Of a stretch of DNA of 64,000 bases, positions 15,907-24,988 are shown one piece after another. The notes under the pieces were generated by a model that did not search any database, was not told the DNA's origin, and saw nothing but the letters and a program-made list of their open reading frames with translations. Each line of letters starts with the position of its first letter. The first letter of the stretch is position 1. The stretch comes from Acinetobacter lwoffii (GTDB lineage: Bacteria > Pseudomonadota > Gammaproteobacteria > Pseudomonadales > Moraxellaceae): positions 124,001 through 188,000 of the forward strand of contig NZ_CP118964.1 in the NCBI RefSeq assembly GCF_029024105.1, written 5' to 3'. A program made the translations under genes and the position numbers.

Positions 15907-18900
15907 AAAGTTATTTCAAGAAGCTCCTAGAATGTATTAATCAGAATGAAAATATAGAAGAAAAAGAACTGATCCAAGCATTATTTTTGTTGCGTGCACA
16001 CTATAGCTTAGCTGGCATTGTTGTCATTTGTCAGCGAATCTTCACATTGATTGGGGATGATGAATTACCAGAATTTCGTGATGAGCTTAATACGTTAAAG
16101 ATCATTAGTAGATTGCAGGATTCTGAGGAATATGCACATTTTTTCTCAGAAACAATAGATAGAAACACACATACACCCACGCCATTACGTCCATACACTG
16201 GAGACAGTGGAATTTGTGATTTGCTATTGATTCAAGCAGGACGAAGTCGAAATAATGAGAGTTTTGATACAGTAATTATTTGGCTTTTAGAGCAAATATT
16301 TCACTTTCAAAAAAAAGTACATACCCTAGGGCTTTATAGTAGTTATTTAAAGGGTGATGGAAGCATAAAGCTGAAAGCTCAAAAAGGATCTCGTGTGTAT
16401 AACGCCTTTTTAGCAATCAGGCTGTTGGGTGATCAAGGTAATGAGTATATTTTAGAACAAGTCAAAGAGTTACTTATTCAAAATTCACCGAAACAACTGA
16501 TTCATTTGATGTCTGCTGGTTCTGAAGATAAACGATTAAATGATGTTTTTTATACATTAAAGCTGTTTTTATCCCAAATTTGGCAAAATGATCCACTAAA
16601 AAATAAGAAGAAACGTCGAGAATTTTTACACCGTATAGGGTTAAAGCATAGAAAACTGATCTTGCAACGATACGGCTCATTAAGTATTGCTATTCAACCT
16701 TTAGAGGATGTAGATGAAATTCATCGTGGTCTAGTATCTGAAGTATTTGAGGATAATGAGATTGAAGAAGATGAAACACCATTGGAGCCATTGTTTACAT
16801 TTTTTTTGGCAGAACAATCCGATTTAATTCGAGGTTTTTATGCCTCTAAATCTACTTCTCAACATATTGAAGCTGCAAATGTTGGTTTAGTTTGGACCAA
16901 ATCGCGATTGTCCTTAATTTCAATTCAAGAAATATTTAGGCTCTGTCAACCATCTCATACTGATACCAGCTTAATTTTACGCGCAAAATTAGCTTTAATA
17001 TTAAGTTTACTCACAGGACGTTCGGTGAGTGAATTAACAGCGCCTCGTTTTAGTCAAAATGCAGATCAGAATAATATTGCTATTCAGTATGATCATACTT
17101 TATCTGCGTATGTATTAAGTGTGTTTGCAGGGACACCGACACTCAAAAAAAAACCAGAAGATTCTAAATTTCATGTGCCATGGACCAATGAATTACATTT
17201 GGTTTTACCGATTGAACTCAATGATTTAGTGAGTCAAGTCAAAAATCTTGGGATTACAAGACATCATATGGCAGTTGAACGTGACGTGAGTGAACTGATT
17301 AACCGTGTACCTAAAGAGCTAGAAATCAGCCTCAAAAGCATTCGAGATATTCTTCCACGGTTGTTATATGATCATAGCCAAGGTGATTTAGCTGTCGTTA
17401 AAGCAGTGACTAATGCATCAGGTCGAAATTATGATAACTTGATTCATTATGCCTCTTTTGAACAGAGGCAACTTGAGCAACTCTGGGCTGCTTGTTTAAG
17501 AACGATAAAAATTAATATTCCTGAATATATATACTCTTCCAATAAGCGTGTGGGTAGCCCAATTGGAATAAAGATTGTTGAAATACAAAATGAAATTACA
17601 CGAATAAAAAAGAGAATAAATCAGGCTTCTGAACATAAAAATTGGCAGGTGCTCTTTGATAGCTTGACGTTGTATACAGCATTATGGATGAATCTTGCAA
17701 CTGCAGGACGAGGAATTAAGCAGCCCTTTCCAAAGTGGATCAGTCAGCAAGGCTGGGCATTGATTCAAGATAAACATCATCAAGATGAATCAACCGATCG
17801 TTATGTGCCATTGACGCAAGCGTTGATCAAACAGATTCAAGGTTTACGTGGTTTGATGGGAATGCTAGGGGAGCAAATTGAACCACGTGTTGATTTATCA
17901 TCTTATGCTGTGCAACTTTGTGCTCCTCATCAGATTGAAGGTTTAGTTAGAAATTGGGCACGGAAGTTGGTTCGCTCTGATTATAATCAGTTACCTGGAC
18001 GGTTCAAGGACGCTGGACTTGGGCACTGGATACGGGGTCGTCATCCATGGGATATGTTATCTGTATTTCCTGTATCAGCTTTTCAACAACAGTGGCTTGA
18101 TGTACAAGAAAACTTGCAAAAACAATTAGGTTTCGAATGTCTTGAAGGTTTTGATTTTTTTAAAATCAAGCATATTCCAACATTTGTTTTAACCCAAGAG
18201 ACTAAAACAGCTCAAGTAGAGACGAAGCTGAGAATACAATATTCAGAGAATGATGTAAAAGAATGGCTGAAAAACTCAGAGTATGAGTCCTATTGTCCGT
18301 TGATTTTTGAGGAAAATCCTGAGCCACAAGTAGCTTTAGAGCTTGGACATGTATTAGCTTCCCATTTAGCTAAAAATACAAACATTGATTTGCCAGAAGC
18401 CATAAAGGCATATTGTGCTTATATTCGCGATAAAACTAAAATTCCTTTATTCGTTCAACTTCCTCAAAAAGCTAATCGTACGTGGCTGACATCTGAAAAT
18501 AGTTTTAGTACATGGAGTTATACTGAACAAAACTTACTTGATCTTATTCAGAAGGATTTAGAACATTTACCTGAACATCAAAATTGTGATATTGAAATAG
18601 GACGTTTGCTGGTTGTACTCTCCATGTATTCACAACTGTGCAGAGTGAGCCATTTACAAGCGATGTTGGAGTTTATTGCTTCTGATCAATATATAGTCGC
18701 TATGGGGAATAGTCGGCTCGTTGAGCTAACAGTGAATAATGATAGATCTGTGACGAAGATACGCCGTACAGTACTGTTAAGTCCTTATGTCTCGACTTTA
18801 ATATTAGTAGACCGACAGTATCTACAGCCCCGATTAAAAGAGATTTTAGCACAGTCAAGAAATCAACAAAGAACGGCTTGGCAAAAGTGTTTTAATACAT

Positions 18901-20948
18901 ATTTAAAACAAATAGGGCTTAAGTCAACTCTATCGTTAGCTCAATGGTTGAAAGCTTTACAGCAAAAGGTGATGTTAAATAGCACTCCGTTGATTGCAGG
19001 TTATATATCAGGCCAAGTCCTGACTGAAGATCTTTCAATAAATGAATTATTACGATTATCCGAATATGAAAAATTAACCACAGGTTTAGATAGCACTGAG
19101 CCAGAAAGTGAAATAGAAATAGGCGATGAGCAACTACATTTGTCTGATATTTTAGCGATGATTCAGCAACTAAAAGGTGAGTCTAGATCAAGCATTTGGC
19201 TTAAACAGCTTGCTAGTAATAAAACGAATCACTACTCAGTCAATTTATTAACATGCTTTGTGCAATGGTTGATTTTACGCTGTGATGCAGAAGAGTTAAG
19301 TCTACAGAATCGAAATATGATTCATCTACATTTGGCCATCGTCAGTGCAGGTATATTGGGGTTTTCAGAAGATTTAACAAAAGATAGCCAGATTGATGAA
19401 GATGTATTTCAAAAATGGATGGAGTTGACGCAAGAGCATTTTCCACACCGCAAGCATCTCGCTGCGTGGAATCGCTTTAGAGAATTTTTAATTCAATTAA
19501 ATGATGATCGTATAAAGTTACACAAGCGTACTGCGCATCAAGCAAGTGCTAAGGTTTTTTCAAAAAATGAAGTGCGGCAGATCGTTCAAATATTACAATC
19601 TGTAGAATCTGGGGTGAATGATACTGTTTTACGTCTAGAGATTCAGCGTCATTTTCGTTTATCTGCGGCGATGGGTGTACGCCGTTCAGAGACACTTCAT
19701 TTACGGCCCTTAGATATTGATGAGGATATGCTCAGAATTCGTCCTTATGGTGAGCATCAGCTAAAAACACTCGGATCAGAACGTGTTGTTCCGATGAATT
19801 TATTAAGTCAGACGATTAAAAAGGGATTAGATGATGTTTATCAAAATAAAAAATATTCGATATTAATGTCTGATGAGAACAGTGAACATAAGCCTTTTTT
19901 TGATCAAATATCTCAAATATTAAAGAAAGTCACTGGAGATGTTGATCTCAGCTTACATCATTTAAGACATACGTTTGCAAGTGCATATACTTTAAAGTGT
20001 TTGCAAACAGTGGTGGATTTTAAAGTGCTCACGATAGAACTGCCATGGCTACAAAATTGGATGCCATCGAATGAACAATTTAATACGCTAGTAGGCAATG
20101 AAGGACAGGTCGGTCAAGGGATTAAGGCGATTGGTCGAGTACTTGGACATTTACATGAATCGACAACATTAAAGCATTATATTCATATCTTATTTCTAGC
20201 TACTTATGCCTATAGCATGCAACAACAGCAACCCAATTTACATACTGCATTTTTTAAGCGAGTCATGAGTCGGAGTAATTTATTCAGGCATTTCCAAGCG
20301 ATTAACCAACAGAATAGTAATCTAAAATATGAGTTGAGAGATACCATCGAAAAATATGTACTCAAAAAAAGACAAACTCAGAGGTGGGTAATCTATGCTC
20401 AAAAAAGAGGAAATTCGACGGGTAAAGTAATTAAACACGAACTATTTCAAAATATTGAAGATATTGAGCGGTATCTTATTTCTGGGCAGGGGCAGCCACA
20501 ATTAGATATTGAGTCCTGGAAGAGAGCTTTAATTACGATGTCAAACATTCCTTCAGGTAAACGTGGTTCAAATATAGGAAGACATCCATTATTGACACAA
20601 GGAAAGTTAGCACGTTTGCCTGAATTACTAAGTGCTGTAGATTTTAATTCCGCACAAAAAATTTTAGAGCGATTTGATTATTTAGAACGAAACCAATCAG
20701 ACACTTATAATTGGTTAATAAAAAAATGGTTGTATGAGAGTAATGTAACAAAAGTATTGATGCATTTTACGGCAGAAGATAAACCTATGCTTTCACTTCT
20801 TATAGAACATCAGTTTTTTCCGGTAGTGATGAAACATAATAAATATGATTATTTTAGAATAATGTCTCAACAAGCGTCATTAAGCGCCGTGCGATGGGTA
20901 CTTGCGTGGTTGAGTGTACGATATTTAGCGATTGGAGATCATATCTGA
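15903..20948 (+). CDS. Giant tyrosine recombinase-like protein (1681 residues)
   Basis: The protein is about four to five times longer than usual integrases. A complete catalytic set lies near residues 1240-1430: Arg in AAMGVRRSETLHLRP (about R1260), HHLRHTFASAY (H1352, R1355), GHLHESTTLKHYIH (H1416) and the nucleophile Tyr at about 1426. Some 255 residues follow it. The first 1200 residues show several stretches that look like degenerate copies of the recombinase core helix (ILSLLTGRSVSELT at about 365-380, LYTALWMNLATAGRGIK at about 590-606, LLVVLSMYSQLCRVSHL at about 902-918) without full catalytic sets. A mobile-element or genome-rearrangement role is likely. No frameshift is visible over 5 kb. 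Confidence 0.85.
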   Translation: MKSYFKKLLECINQNENIEEKELIQALFLLRAHYSLAGIVVICQRIFTLIGDDELPEFRDELNTLKIISRLQDSEEYAHFFSETIDRNTHTPTPLRPYTGDSGICDLLLIQAGRSRNNESFDTVIIWLLEQIFHFQKKVHTLGLYSSYLKGDGSIKLKAQKGSRVYNAFLAIRLLGDQGNEYILEQVKELLIQNSPKQLIHLMSAGSEDKRLNDVFYTLKLFLSQIWQNDPLKNKKKRREFLHRIGLKHRKLILQRYGSLSIAIQPLEDVDEIHRGLVSEVFEDNEIEEDETPLEPLFTFFLAEQSDLIRGFYASKSTSQHIEAANVGLVWTKSRLSLISIQEIFRLCQPSHTDTSLILRAKLALILSLLTGRSVSELTAPRFSQNADQNNIAIQYDHTLSAYVLSVFAGTPTLKKKPEDSKFHVPWTNELHLVLPIELNDLVSQVKNLGITRHHMAVERDVSELINRVPKELEISLKSIRDILPRLLYDHSQGDLAVVKAVTNASGRNYDNLIHYASFEQRQLEQLWAACLRTIKINIPEYIYSSNKRVGSPIGIKIVEIQNEITRIKKRINQASEHKNWQVLFDSLTLYTALWMNLATAGRGIKQPFPKWISQQGWALIQDKHHQDESTDRYVPLTQALIKQIQGLRGLMGMLGEQIEPRVDLSSYAVQLCAPHQIEGLVRNWARKLVRSDYNQLPGRFKDAGLGHWIRGRHPWDMLSVFPVSAFQQQWLDVQENLQKQLGFECLEGFDFFKIKHIPTFVLTQETKTAQVETKLRIQYSENDVKEWLKNSEYESYCPLIFEENPEPQVALELGHVLASHLAKNTNIDLPEAIKAYCAYIRDKTKIPLFVQLPQKANRTWLTSENSFSTWSYTEQNLLDLIQKDLEHLPEHQNCDIEIGRLLVVLSMYSQLCRVSHLQAMLEFIASDQYIVAMGNSRLVELTVNNDRSVTKIRRTVLLSPYVSTLILVDRQYLQPRLKEILAQSRNQQRTAWQKCFNTYLKQIGLKSTLSLAQWLKALQQKVMLNSTPLIAGYISGQVLTEDLSINELLRLSEYEKLTTGLDSTEPESEIEIGDEQLHLSDILAMIQQLKGESRSSIWLKQLASNKTNHYSVNLLTCFVQWLILRCDAEELSLQNRNMIHLHLAIVSAGILGFSEDLTKDSQIDEDVFQKWMELTQEHFPHRKHLAAWNRFREFLIQLNDDRIKLHKRTAHQASAKVFSKNEVRQIVQILQSVESGVNDTVLRLEIQRHFRLSAAMGVRRSETLHLRPLDIDEDMLRIRPYGEHQLKTLGSERVVPMNLLSQTIKKGLDDVYQNKKYSILMSDENSEHKPFFDQISQILKKVTGDVDLSLHHLRHTFASAYTLKCLQTVVDFKVLTIELPWLQNWMPSNEQFNTLVGNEGQVGQGIKAIGRVLGHLHESTTLKHYIHILFLATYAYSMQQQQPNLHTAFFKRVMSRSNLFRHFQAINQQNSNLKYELRDTIEKYVLKKRQTQRWVIYAQKRGNSTGKVIKHELFQNIEDIERYLISGQGQPQLDIESWKRALITMSNIPSGKRGSNIGRHPLLTQGKLARLPELLSAVDFNSAQKILERFDYLERNQSDTYNWLIKKWLYESNVTKVLMHFTAEDKPMLSLLIEHQFFPVVMKHNKYDYFRIMSQQASLSAVRWVLAWLSVRYLAIGDHI

Positions 20949-20973
20949 ATCTAAGTATATATGACTTATGCAC

Positions 20974-21150
20974 GCTTTGTTACACAAAGGTTTGAAAGAC
21001 AGCGCTACCTTAATTGAGCTAATTTCAAATGACAATTTGGATGTAAGTGCAGCCAAATTCTGTGAATTTGTTCGAGATAGCTACGTGTGCATGAATATCA
21101 TTTACCTGACTAGAAAAAATTCTTGCTGCTCATTTATAGCTTAATAATAG
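20974..21150. repeat. Diverged relic of an IS17-like 3' end
   Basis: GCTTTGTTACACAAAGGTTT, then GTGCATGAATATCATTTACC and TGACTAGAAAAAATTCTTGC parallel the left end of the intact IS5 copy at 22739 (GCTTTGTTGCACAAAGATTT, GTGCATGAATTTCATTCACC). Many substitutions show an old insertion. It lies directly after the giant recombinase gene. Confidence 0.7.
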
Positions 21151-21668
21151 AGACTTAAGTATTTTTTATGGATCAACAGAACCGAAAAACATCGCATTAT
21201 CCATTGCGTTTTGTCTGCTGCTGGAAGCTATGTAACATGATTCCTTAGGTGAAATAGCCTAAGCTTAATAAGTGATTAAAAGGCCTGAAAATCCGCGAAT
21301 TTGATTTTTTTCTTCGCTTTCAATTTGATCCATACGTTATTTATTTATTTATATTTTTCATTTACAAATCAATAAAATATTCTAATTTGGTTTGATCAAA
21401 GAAAAAGATACCCATTTGATAATTAGGTTACAGCAAAATCTGTAATCGGGCGTGGAAACCTGAAAATTACTACAGAAGTATTAAAACCGCTTTAACAGTT
21501 TTTTGTGCCTATTATGCTTAGTTTGCTATTATTAAATATTATTCAGCATAAAGTCATGTTGCAGAAGAAATGTCACCTTCAATGCAGCGTGACAATTTTG
21601 AAGTAGCACGAACTGATTTTGAAAAACATCCAATCATCAAATGTTTATTTAAAGCGGATAACGTCACG

Positions 21669-21730
21669 CGACACATAAGTTGTCATTTGCGACGCATAAA
21701 ATGTCATTGAACGACACATAAGTTGTCATT
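21669..21730 (+). repeat. Three 19-bp tandem repeats
   Basis: CGACACATAAGTTGTCATT (21669-21687), CGACGCATAAAATGTCATT (21690-21708) and CGACACATAAGTTGTCATT (21712-21730) are spaced 21 and 22 bp. Repeated TGTCATT blocks of this kind are typical of IS21-like or other multi-site transposon ends; an iteron array is the alternative. Confidence 0.65.
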
Positions 21731-21872
21731 GAAAGAAACCGCGATTATTGGTGGTTTTTTTATCAAGTCTCATATTAATTTTCTAAAATTAAAACTTTAT
21801 GGTTAAATTAGATTGCATAAAACCGTGGAACATTGGTTGGTAAATAAGCGTGGAACATGAATAATCAATAAA

Positions 21873-21907
21873 AAGCCGTTCTGGTGCCCTATACTCCAGA
21901 ACGGCTT
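21873..21907. terminator. Strong hairpin
   Basis: Arms AAGCCGTTCTGG and CCAGAACGGCTT with an 11-base loop are preceded by AATAAAA and followed by AATTTAA. It is probably a terminator for minus-strand transcription from the SMI1/KNR4 module, but it lies beyond the pdif site. Confidence 0.55.
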
Positions 21908-21944
21908 AATTTAATATACTGATATATAATAAGAAATATCATAC

Positions 21945-21972
21945 ATTTCGTATAAGGTGTATTATGTTAATT
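21945..21972 (+). other. pdif site 1 (XerC/XerD, C-D orientation)
   Basis: ATTTCGTATAA (XerC half), GGTGTA spacer, TTATGTTAATT (XerD half). This matches the plasmid dif sites of Acinetobacter and forms the left border of the SMI1/KNR4 module. Confidence 0.85.
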
Positions 21973-21982
21973 TTAGGGAAAT

Positions 21983-22516
21983 TTAAAAATTATCCTCTTT
22001 CAATAACGCCATAAAAGAAGTGAAGTTATTTGCTAATTTTATAGTTCTCAACTTATTTTCAGTTGGTGATATTTCGATAAGGTCATCATGATAAATCAGA
22101 GTAATAGGTGGTTCATCAGTATTAAGCTCGTCTCTGTAATCAAAAGCTAGTAAGTCACCACCTGCACATTTTCCAAAAATCACTATGTGTTTATCCATAA
22201 ATTCATACATGTCTTCATCAGGCTGATTTAATTCAATTGCTTCATATTTTTTGATGGAATCCTCATACTTTATACGATCTTCTTCATCCCAAATTTCGAT
22301 TTCTTCATATCCGTAGCTATAAAAATATACGTCTCTATCTGTGATCTCGTTGTTATGATCTAAAAACTCAAAATAGTTCTTTTGAGGTGTTAATCCATTG
22401 TGTTTACTGAGTAATTCAACATAAGACTTAGGAAATTTATAACCAATAGACTTAGCATAATTTTCAATAATTTTTCTATCAATTAGGCCATGATCTCTGC
22501 TTACATCAATATTCAT
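21983..22516 (-). CDS. SMI1/KNR4-family protein
   Basis: This 177-residue protein has the SMI1/KNR4 (SUKH) layout: an N-terminal IIENYAKSIGYKFPKSYVEL-LSKHNG block and a middle IVIFGKCAGGDLLAFDYRDE block, followed by ITLIYHDDL. SUKH proteins are commonly immunity proteins against secreted nuclease or deaminase toxins. No toxin gene is next to it, so it may protect against toxins of other cells. It fills the module between pdif sites 1 and 2. A homologous gene on the other side of site 2 is broken by an IS. Confidence 0.85.
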   Translation of the reverse strand: MNIDVSRDHGLIDRKIIENYAKSIGYKFPKSYVELLSKHNGLTPQKNYFEFLDHNNEITDRDVYFYSYGYEEIEIWDEEDRIKYEDSIKKYEAIELNQPDEDMYEFMDKHIVIFGKCAGGDLLAFDYRDELNTDEPPITLIYHDDLIEISPTENKLRTIKLANNFTSFMALLKEDNF

Positions 22517-22562
22517 TTAATCTACTCAATTAATTTTTTCATAGTATAAATTAGGAATTTCC

Positions 22563-22590
22563 ATTTAACATAATGGCTGTTATATGAACT
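22563..22590 (-). other. pdif site 2 (D-C orientation)
   Basis: ATTTAACATAA (XerD half, reversed), TGGCTG spacer, TTATATGAACT (XerC half, reversed). It separates the two SMI1/KNR4 genes and has the opposite orientation to site 1. Confidence 0.8.
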
Positions 22591-22738
22591 AGAAACAAAC
22601 AAACATCTCTTACTCTTAACAAGTTAAAGCCAAAATGCCTTATCAAAATTTAAATATTATGTATGACTTCGGACCAATCGATGTAGAGGTCATAGAAAAT
22701 TTTGAGCAAGATAAGAAAATTAATTTCCCTCTGAGTTA

Positions 22739-23777
22739 GGCTTTGTTGCACAAAGATTTGAAATGCAAAGCGCCCCTAATTGAGCCAAATTTAAGGCGTA
22801 ACTTGGGTAAGTGGTCGACCTAATTCCGTAAATCTGTTGAGGACTGCTACACGTGCATGAATTTCATTCACCTGACTAGGAAAGCTTCTTGCCATTAATT
22901 TATCGCCTAATAATTTGATGCAATGCATCTTGGTTTCCACCAAACTGCGCCGATGATAGCCTGACCATTTTTTCCATAATGTCCTGCCTAAACGTTTAAC
23001 TGTTCGAAGTAATTCATTTCGCTCTAGCGAGCTACTCTTTGTATCTTTCCATGGTTTCGCATTTTTTCTAGGTGGAATCACCGCATGTGCTTGCCGATCT
23101 GCAATGACCTGACGGCATTGCTTGGTGTCATAAGCTCCATCGGTATAAACAGAGTCAATCTGCTCATCTTGTGGAATCTGATTAAGTAAATCACCAAGCA
23201 CCTGTGAATCACTGACATTATTGGTTGTGAGCTGAATAGCGCGTATTTGTAGGGTTTTGGCATCTATACCAATATGTAGTTTACGCCATTGGCGACGATA
23301 TTCAGCTCCATGTTTCTTGCGTTTCCATTCGCCCTCACCTAGAAACTTCATGCCTGTAGAGTCTACGAGTAGATGCAGCCCATCGCTACTTTTTTGGTAG
23401 CTGATTGCAATATCAATATGCTTTTGTCTTCTACAAAGCGTACTGTAATCTGGTGCGGTCCAATTTAATCCGCAAAGTTTAATCAGACTTTGCACAAAGC
23501 CAGTGACCATACGTAAAGATAGACGGAATAAGGATTTAATCATTAAGCAGCATTGGATAGCTGCGTCGGAGTAGGTTTGATTTCGCCCTTGTTTGCCTTT
23601 TGATGGAGCATACCATTGCGTAGCAGGATCAAACCAAATGGCAATATTTCCGCGACTCATGAGTGCTCGGTTATATGCGGGCCAATTGGTTGTGCGGTAG
23701 ATTTTGTGTGTAGGCTTCTTCATTTGAAAATTATATCGCTGAAAAAGCCTTTACAGATAGGTTTGTGCAACAAAGCC
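22739..23777 (-). mobile_element. IS17-like element (IS5 family, IS903 group)
   Basis: Terminal repeats GGCTTTGTTGCACAAA and TTTGTGCAACAAAGCC bound 1039 bp, flanked by a perfect 9-bp target duplication TCTGAGTTA (22730-22738 and 23778-23786). This is the complete copy that explains four partial or decayed copies elsewhere in the window. Confidence 0.93.
22791..23723 (-). CDS. IS5-family transposase (IS17-like)
   Basis: This 310-residue DDE transposase runs from MKKPTHKIYRTTNWPAYNRA to GRPLTQVTP. The catalytic blocks are LHLLVDSTGMKFLGEGEW (first Asp), IDSVYTDGAYDTKQCR (second Asp) and RRSLVETKMHCIKLLGD (Glu). The length and RGNIAIWFDP-type start are those of the IS903 group. It is uninterrupted and probably active. 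Confidence 0.93.
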   Translation of the reverse strand: MKKPTHKIYRTTNWPAYNRALMSRGNIAIWFDPATQWYAPSKGKQGRNQTYSDAAIQCCLMIKSLFRLSLRMVTGFVQSLIKLCGLNWTAPDYSTLCRRQKHIDIAISYQKSSDGLHLLVDSTGMKFLGEGEWKRKKHGAEYRRQWRKLHIGIDAKTLQIRAIQLTTNNVSDSQVLGDLLNQIPQDEQIDSVYTDGAYDTKQCRQVIADRQAHAVIPPRKNAKPWKDTKSSSLERNELLRTVKRLGRTLWKKWSGYHRRSLVETKMHCIKLLGDKLMARSFPSQVNEIHARVAVLNRFTELGRPLTQVTP

Positions 23778-24268
23778 TCTGAGTTATAAAAATCTGATGA
23801 CTTGTCACAATGGGGTGCAATTTATTGAGAATAGTTTTGAATATTCTGATTCTAATAATGAGATTGGAGAATCTAGCATAGGATTTTGTTGCTTTGGAAA
23901 AGAGCTAGGCGGTGATCATATTGAAAACTGTCAAGATCAGGATATATATGGCCAGGATAGGATAGTCATTTTTGGACTAAATGGTTGTGGTGACTATATC
24001 GGATTTGACTACAGATCTGACGTTAATAATCCGAAAGTAGTTCTTATGTACCATGATCAGTATATTAAAGATCAACATGGACAACCCAAATTAAAATTAG
24101 TAGAAGTATCTGATAGTTTTGATAATTTTTTGAGTTTACTAAGATAGTTTGCATATTACTGAATAAGTCGGCCACCCATTCCTGTTCGTGGTCTACCAGT
24201 TATTCTATCCAAGTAGGCCACTTATAACTCACAATTCCTAACAGGCATACAGATTAAGGTGAACTAAT

Positions 24269-24886
24269 ATGAATAGTTGGGTTGTTAATATTATTATCAT
24301 TACGATTTTATGGATAGTTTTATATGGATTATACAGAATTTTAGTAGTGTATTTCGCAAGAAAGAGAATGCGTAAAATGGCTGAACAGGAAGAACAACGT
24401 AGAGTTGAAATACGAGAAATCTTAAAAAACAAGCTGATTGTATTGAATCAGGTTGCGATTAAAATAGCAGCCGAAGAATTTATGCAGGCATTATTAGATT
24501 GGAAATCTGAGAGAACCATTAGGGAAACTATAGCACCCTATAGACCTGAATGGGGTGAGCAAGAAATTCTGAACTGTATTGAACGGAGTGAAAGTCTTAT
24601 TAATCCAATAATAAAAGTATATCAACCTGTTTATGATGTCGCAATTCAGAAAAAAATCGATCAACCATTTGATTTATCTGGTTATATTCATTCTTTTTTT
24701 ACGGGTTTTTATTGGAGTGAAGTTGATTATCCTGAAATTGATAAGCCATTGAGCAAATTAAGTGAATTAATGAGAGGTGGGTTATCCCACGAGGAATTCT
24801 GGGAAACAGATTATTATAAAAAGCATCTTGTACCTAAAAAAGTACAAGAACGTATGGAAGAACTGAGAAAAATAGGAAAATATTAA
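24269..24886 (+). CDS. Membrane-anchored protein of unknown family
   Basis: This 205-residue protein has one N-terminal membrane span (WVVNIIIITILWIVLYGLYR) followed by a basic stop-transfer (ARKRMRKMAEQEEQRRVEIR) and a soluble helical region. It contains GYIHSFFTGFYW and a conserved-looking LSHEEFWETDYYKKHLVPKK tail. I do not recognise the family. A moderate ribosome binding site (AAGGTG) precedes the ATG. It follows the broken SMI1/KNR4 gene in the same direction and may belong to the same module. Confidence 0.6.
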   Translation: MNSWVVNIIIITILWIVLYGLYRILVVYFARKRMRKMAEQEEQRRVEIREILKNKLIVLNQVAIKIAAEEFMQALLDWKSERTIRETIAPYRPEWGEQEILNCIERSESLINPIIKVYQPVYDVAIQKKIDQPFDLSGYIHSFFTGFYWSEVDYPEIDKPLSKLSELMRGGLSHEEFWETDYYKKHLVPKKVQERMEELRKIGKY

Positions 24887-24988
24887 TTTTATAATTTTTT
24901 TAATAGCACTTTATCAAAGATAATTTTAGTGGCCTACTTGGAATAGTAATGACTTGTATAGTACTAACGAGAATAGATGGTAGATTTA

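Larger units (their letters stand above)
21151..21944. other. Non-coding mosaic between the recombinase and the first pdif site
   Basis: No supportable gene in about 800 bases. A piece at 21570-21660 reads MQRDNFEVARTDFEKHPII then KCLFKADNVTRHISCH and looks like a gene tail of unknown kind. Further structure is described separately: three 19-bp repeats at 21669-21730 and a terminator hairpin at 21873-21907. Confidence 0.4.
22635..24147 (+). pseudogene. SMI1/KNR4-family gene split by an IS17-like element
   Basis: The 5' part starts MPYQNLNIMYDFGPIDVEVI at 22635 and reaches INFPLS. Removing the IS and one copy of its 9-bp duplication continues in frame as YKNLMTCHNGVQFIENSFEY up to FDNFLSLLR. 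The blocks INFPLSYKNLMTCHNG and RIVIFGLNGCGDYIGFDYRS are the SUKH signature. The intact protein would have about 155 residues. Like its neighbour it is probably an immunity protein, inactivated recently since the frame is otherwise undamaged. Confidence 0.85.

Noticed and set aside
24238..24432. Minus-strand ORF opposite the membrane-anchored protein
   Set aside because: Antisense of a better gene with a start, signal-anchor and ribosome binding site.
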